In this document: in pieces, positions 63,541 to 64,000 of the stretch
Layout: the number at the start of each line of letters is the position of its first letter
Numbering within the stretch: the stretch's first letter is position 1
NCBI RefSeq assembly: GCF_010500835.1
Contig: NZ_JAAAMJ010000001.1
Location: forward strand, 868,001 to 932,000
Source of the DNA: Aurantimonas aggregata
GTDB taxonomy: Bacteria > Pseudomonadota > Alphaproteobacteria > Rhizobiales > Rhizobiaceae
Direction of reading: 5' to 3'
DNA: 64,000 bases
Position numbers and translations under genes: made by a program
Notes under the pieces: model-generated
What the model was told of the DNA's origin: nothing
Seen by the model: only the letters and a program-made list of their open reading frames with translations
Database searches by the model: none

Positions 63541-64000
63541 ATGGGTGGGAGTAACAAGTGTGACGGCAAGCCGATGGACCTGCTGATCGCTGCCGCGGCG
63601 CGCGCGCTCGCAAGCGGGGATCCGCTGGCGGCGCTCAACCGTGTTGCCTTGCGCGACGACCCGCCGGCGCTGGCGCTTCGCGGCATCGCCATGGCGCAGC
63701 TCGGCGATCTCGGGCGGGCCACGGCGTTGCTGCGGCGCGCGGCGCGCGGCTTCGGCCCCGGCCAGCCGATCGCCCGCGCGCGCTGCGCCGTCGCCGAGGC
63801 CGAGATCGCCTTCGTGTCACGCGACCTCGCCTGGCCGGAGGCGGCACTGGAGGCGGCGCGGGCAACGCTCGAAGCCCGGGGCGACCAATCCAATGCCGCC
63901 CATGCCCGCACGCTCCAGGCCCGGCGCCAGCTGCTCGTCGGCCGGATCGGCGAAGCCGAGCGCACGCTGGCGGGTCTCGATCCCGCGTCGCTGCCGGCGG
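63541..64000 (+). CDS. Partial gene: TPR/helical-repeat protein, truncated by window end
   Basis: A reading frame open to the last base without a stop; about 153 codons visible. Product begins MGGSNKCDGKPMDLLIAAAA and continues with Ala/Leu/Arg-rich helical repeats (DPPALALRGIAMAQLGDLGR, AWPEAALEAARATLEARGD) that look like degenerate TPRs. GGGAG precedes ATG 63541; ATG 63574 (MDLLIAA) is an alternative. Similar N-termini occur in rhizobial proteins with a C-terminal helix-turn-helix, which would lie beyond the window. Confidence 0.65.
   Translation, partial: MGGSNKCDGKPMDLLIAAAARALASGDPLAALNRVALRDDPPALALRGIAMAQLGDLGRATALLRRAARGFGPGQPIARARCAVAEAEIAFVSRDLAWPEAALEAARATLEARGDQSNAAHARTLQARRQLLVGRIGEAERTLAGLDPASLPA

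Overview
The window is high-GC DNA (roughly two thirds G+C by eye) with dense, short-spaced genes. Gene content points to an alphaproteobacterium of the Hyphomicrobiales (Rhizobiales): a transketolase–DUF4164–ZapA neighbourhood, class I lysyl-tRNA synthetase, a TSUP/TIGR02186 gene pair, a very long PodJ-like Sel1 protein, and ligase-associated DNA-repair genes. An Aurantimonadaceae-like organism would fit, but that is inference. No rRNA, CRISPR array, prophage or insertion sequence was seen. The only RNA gene found is a tRNA-Gly(CCC).

Layout. 0–5.5 kb: LacI regulator and 2-hydroxyacid dehydrogenase closed by a strong terminator, small envelope proteins, an esterase/GNAT pair, zapA and a DUF4164 gene. 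5.6–15.8 kb: central carbon genes tkt, gap and pgk. Between gap and pgk sit a leftward metal module (DUF2946, PCuAC copper chaperone, PepSY membrane protein) and a K+/H+ antiporter; an SGNH hydrolase is coupled to pgk. 16–29 kb: small proteins, then three genes of the ligase-associated DNA damage response (exonuclease, Lhr-like helicase, PdeM) scattered among a YitT protein, an MscS channel, an EamA transporter, an EF-hand protein, an ECF-sigma/membrane protein/CnrX-like sensor operon and a transglutaminase-like protein. 29–35 kb: DUF3429, TIGR02186 and TSUP proteins, and the PodJ-like polarity protein.

35–43 kb: a MerR regulator and a fatty-acid beta-oxidation set (acyl-CoA dehydrogenase, thiolase, bifunctional FadJ-type enzyme). 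A hicAB toxin–antitoxin pair and an antisense EAL phosphodiesterase are embedded in it. A perfect MerR-type palindrome precedes the acyl-CoA dehydrogenase. 43–54 kb: SH3 protein, YihY, an S24 repressor overlapping a degenerate nuclease-fold gene, lysS, a TerB-like protein, an orphan solute-binding protein divergent from a processive GT2, a Gre-like factor, and a divergent LysR/azoreductase pair. 54–64 kb: tRNA-Gly, KDPG aldolase, SleB-type hydrolase, Der GTPase, YfgM-like protein, NnrU, MAPEG, GNAT, ProX-like binding protein, I78-type lipoprotein, a DUF899 pair and a gene cut by the window end.

Most of the window is conserved chromosomal housekeeping. The candidates most worth a second look are the ECF-sigma/sensor operon, the dispersed repair genes with no ligase in the window, hicAB inside the beta-oxidation genes, and the S24 repressor paired with a nuclease fold that has lost its catalytic residues. 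Where long reading frames extend upstream of a convincing ribosome-binding site, the internal start was chosen and the reason is given.
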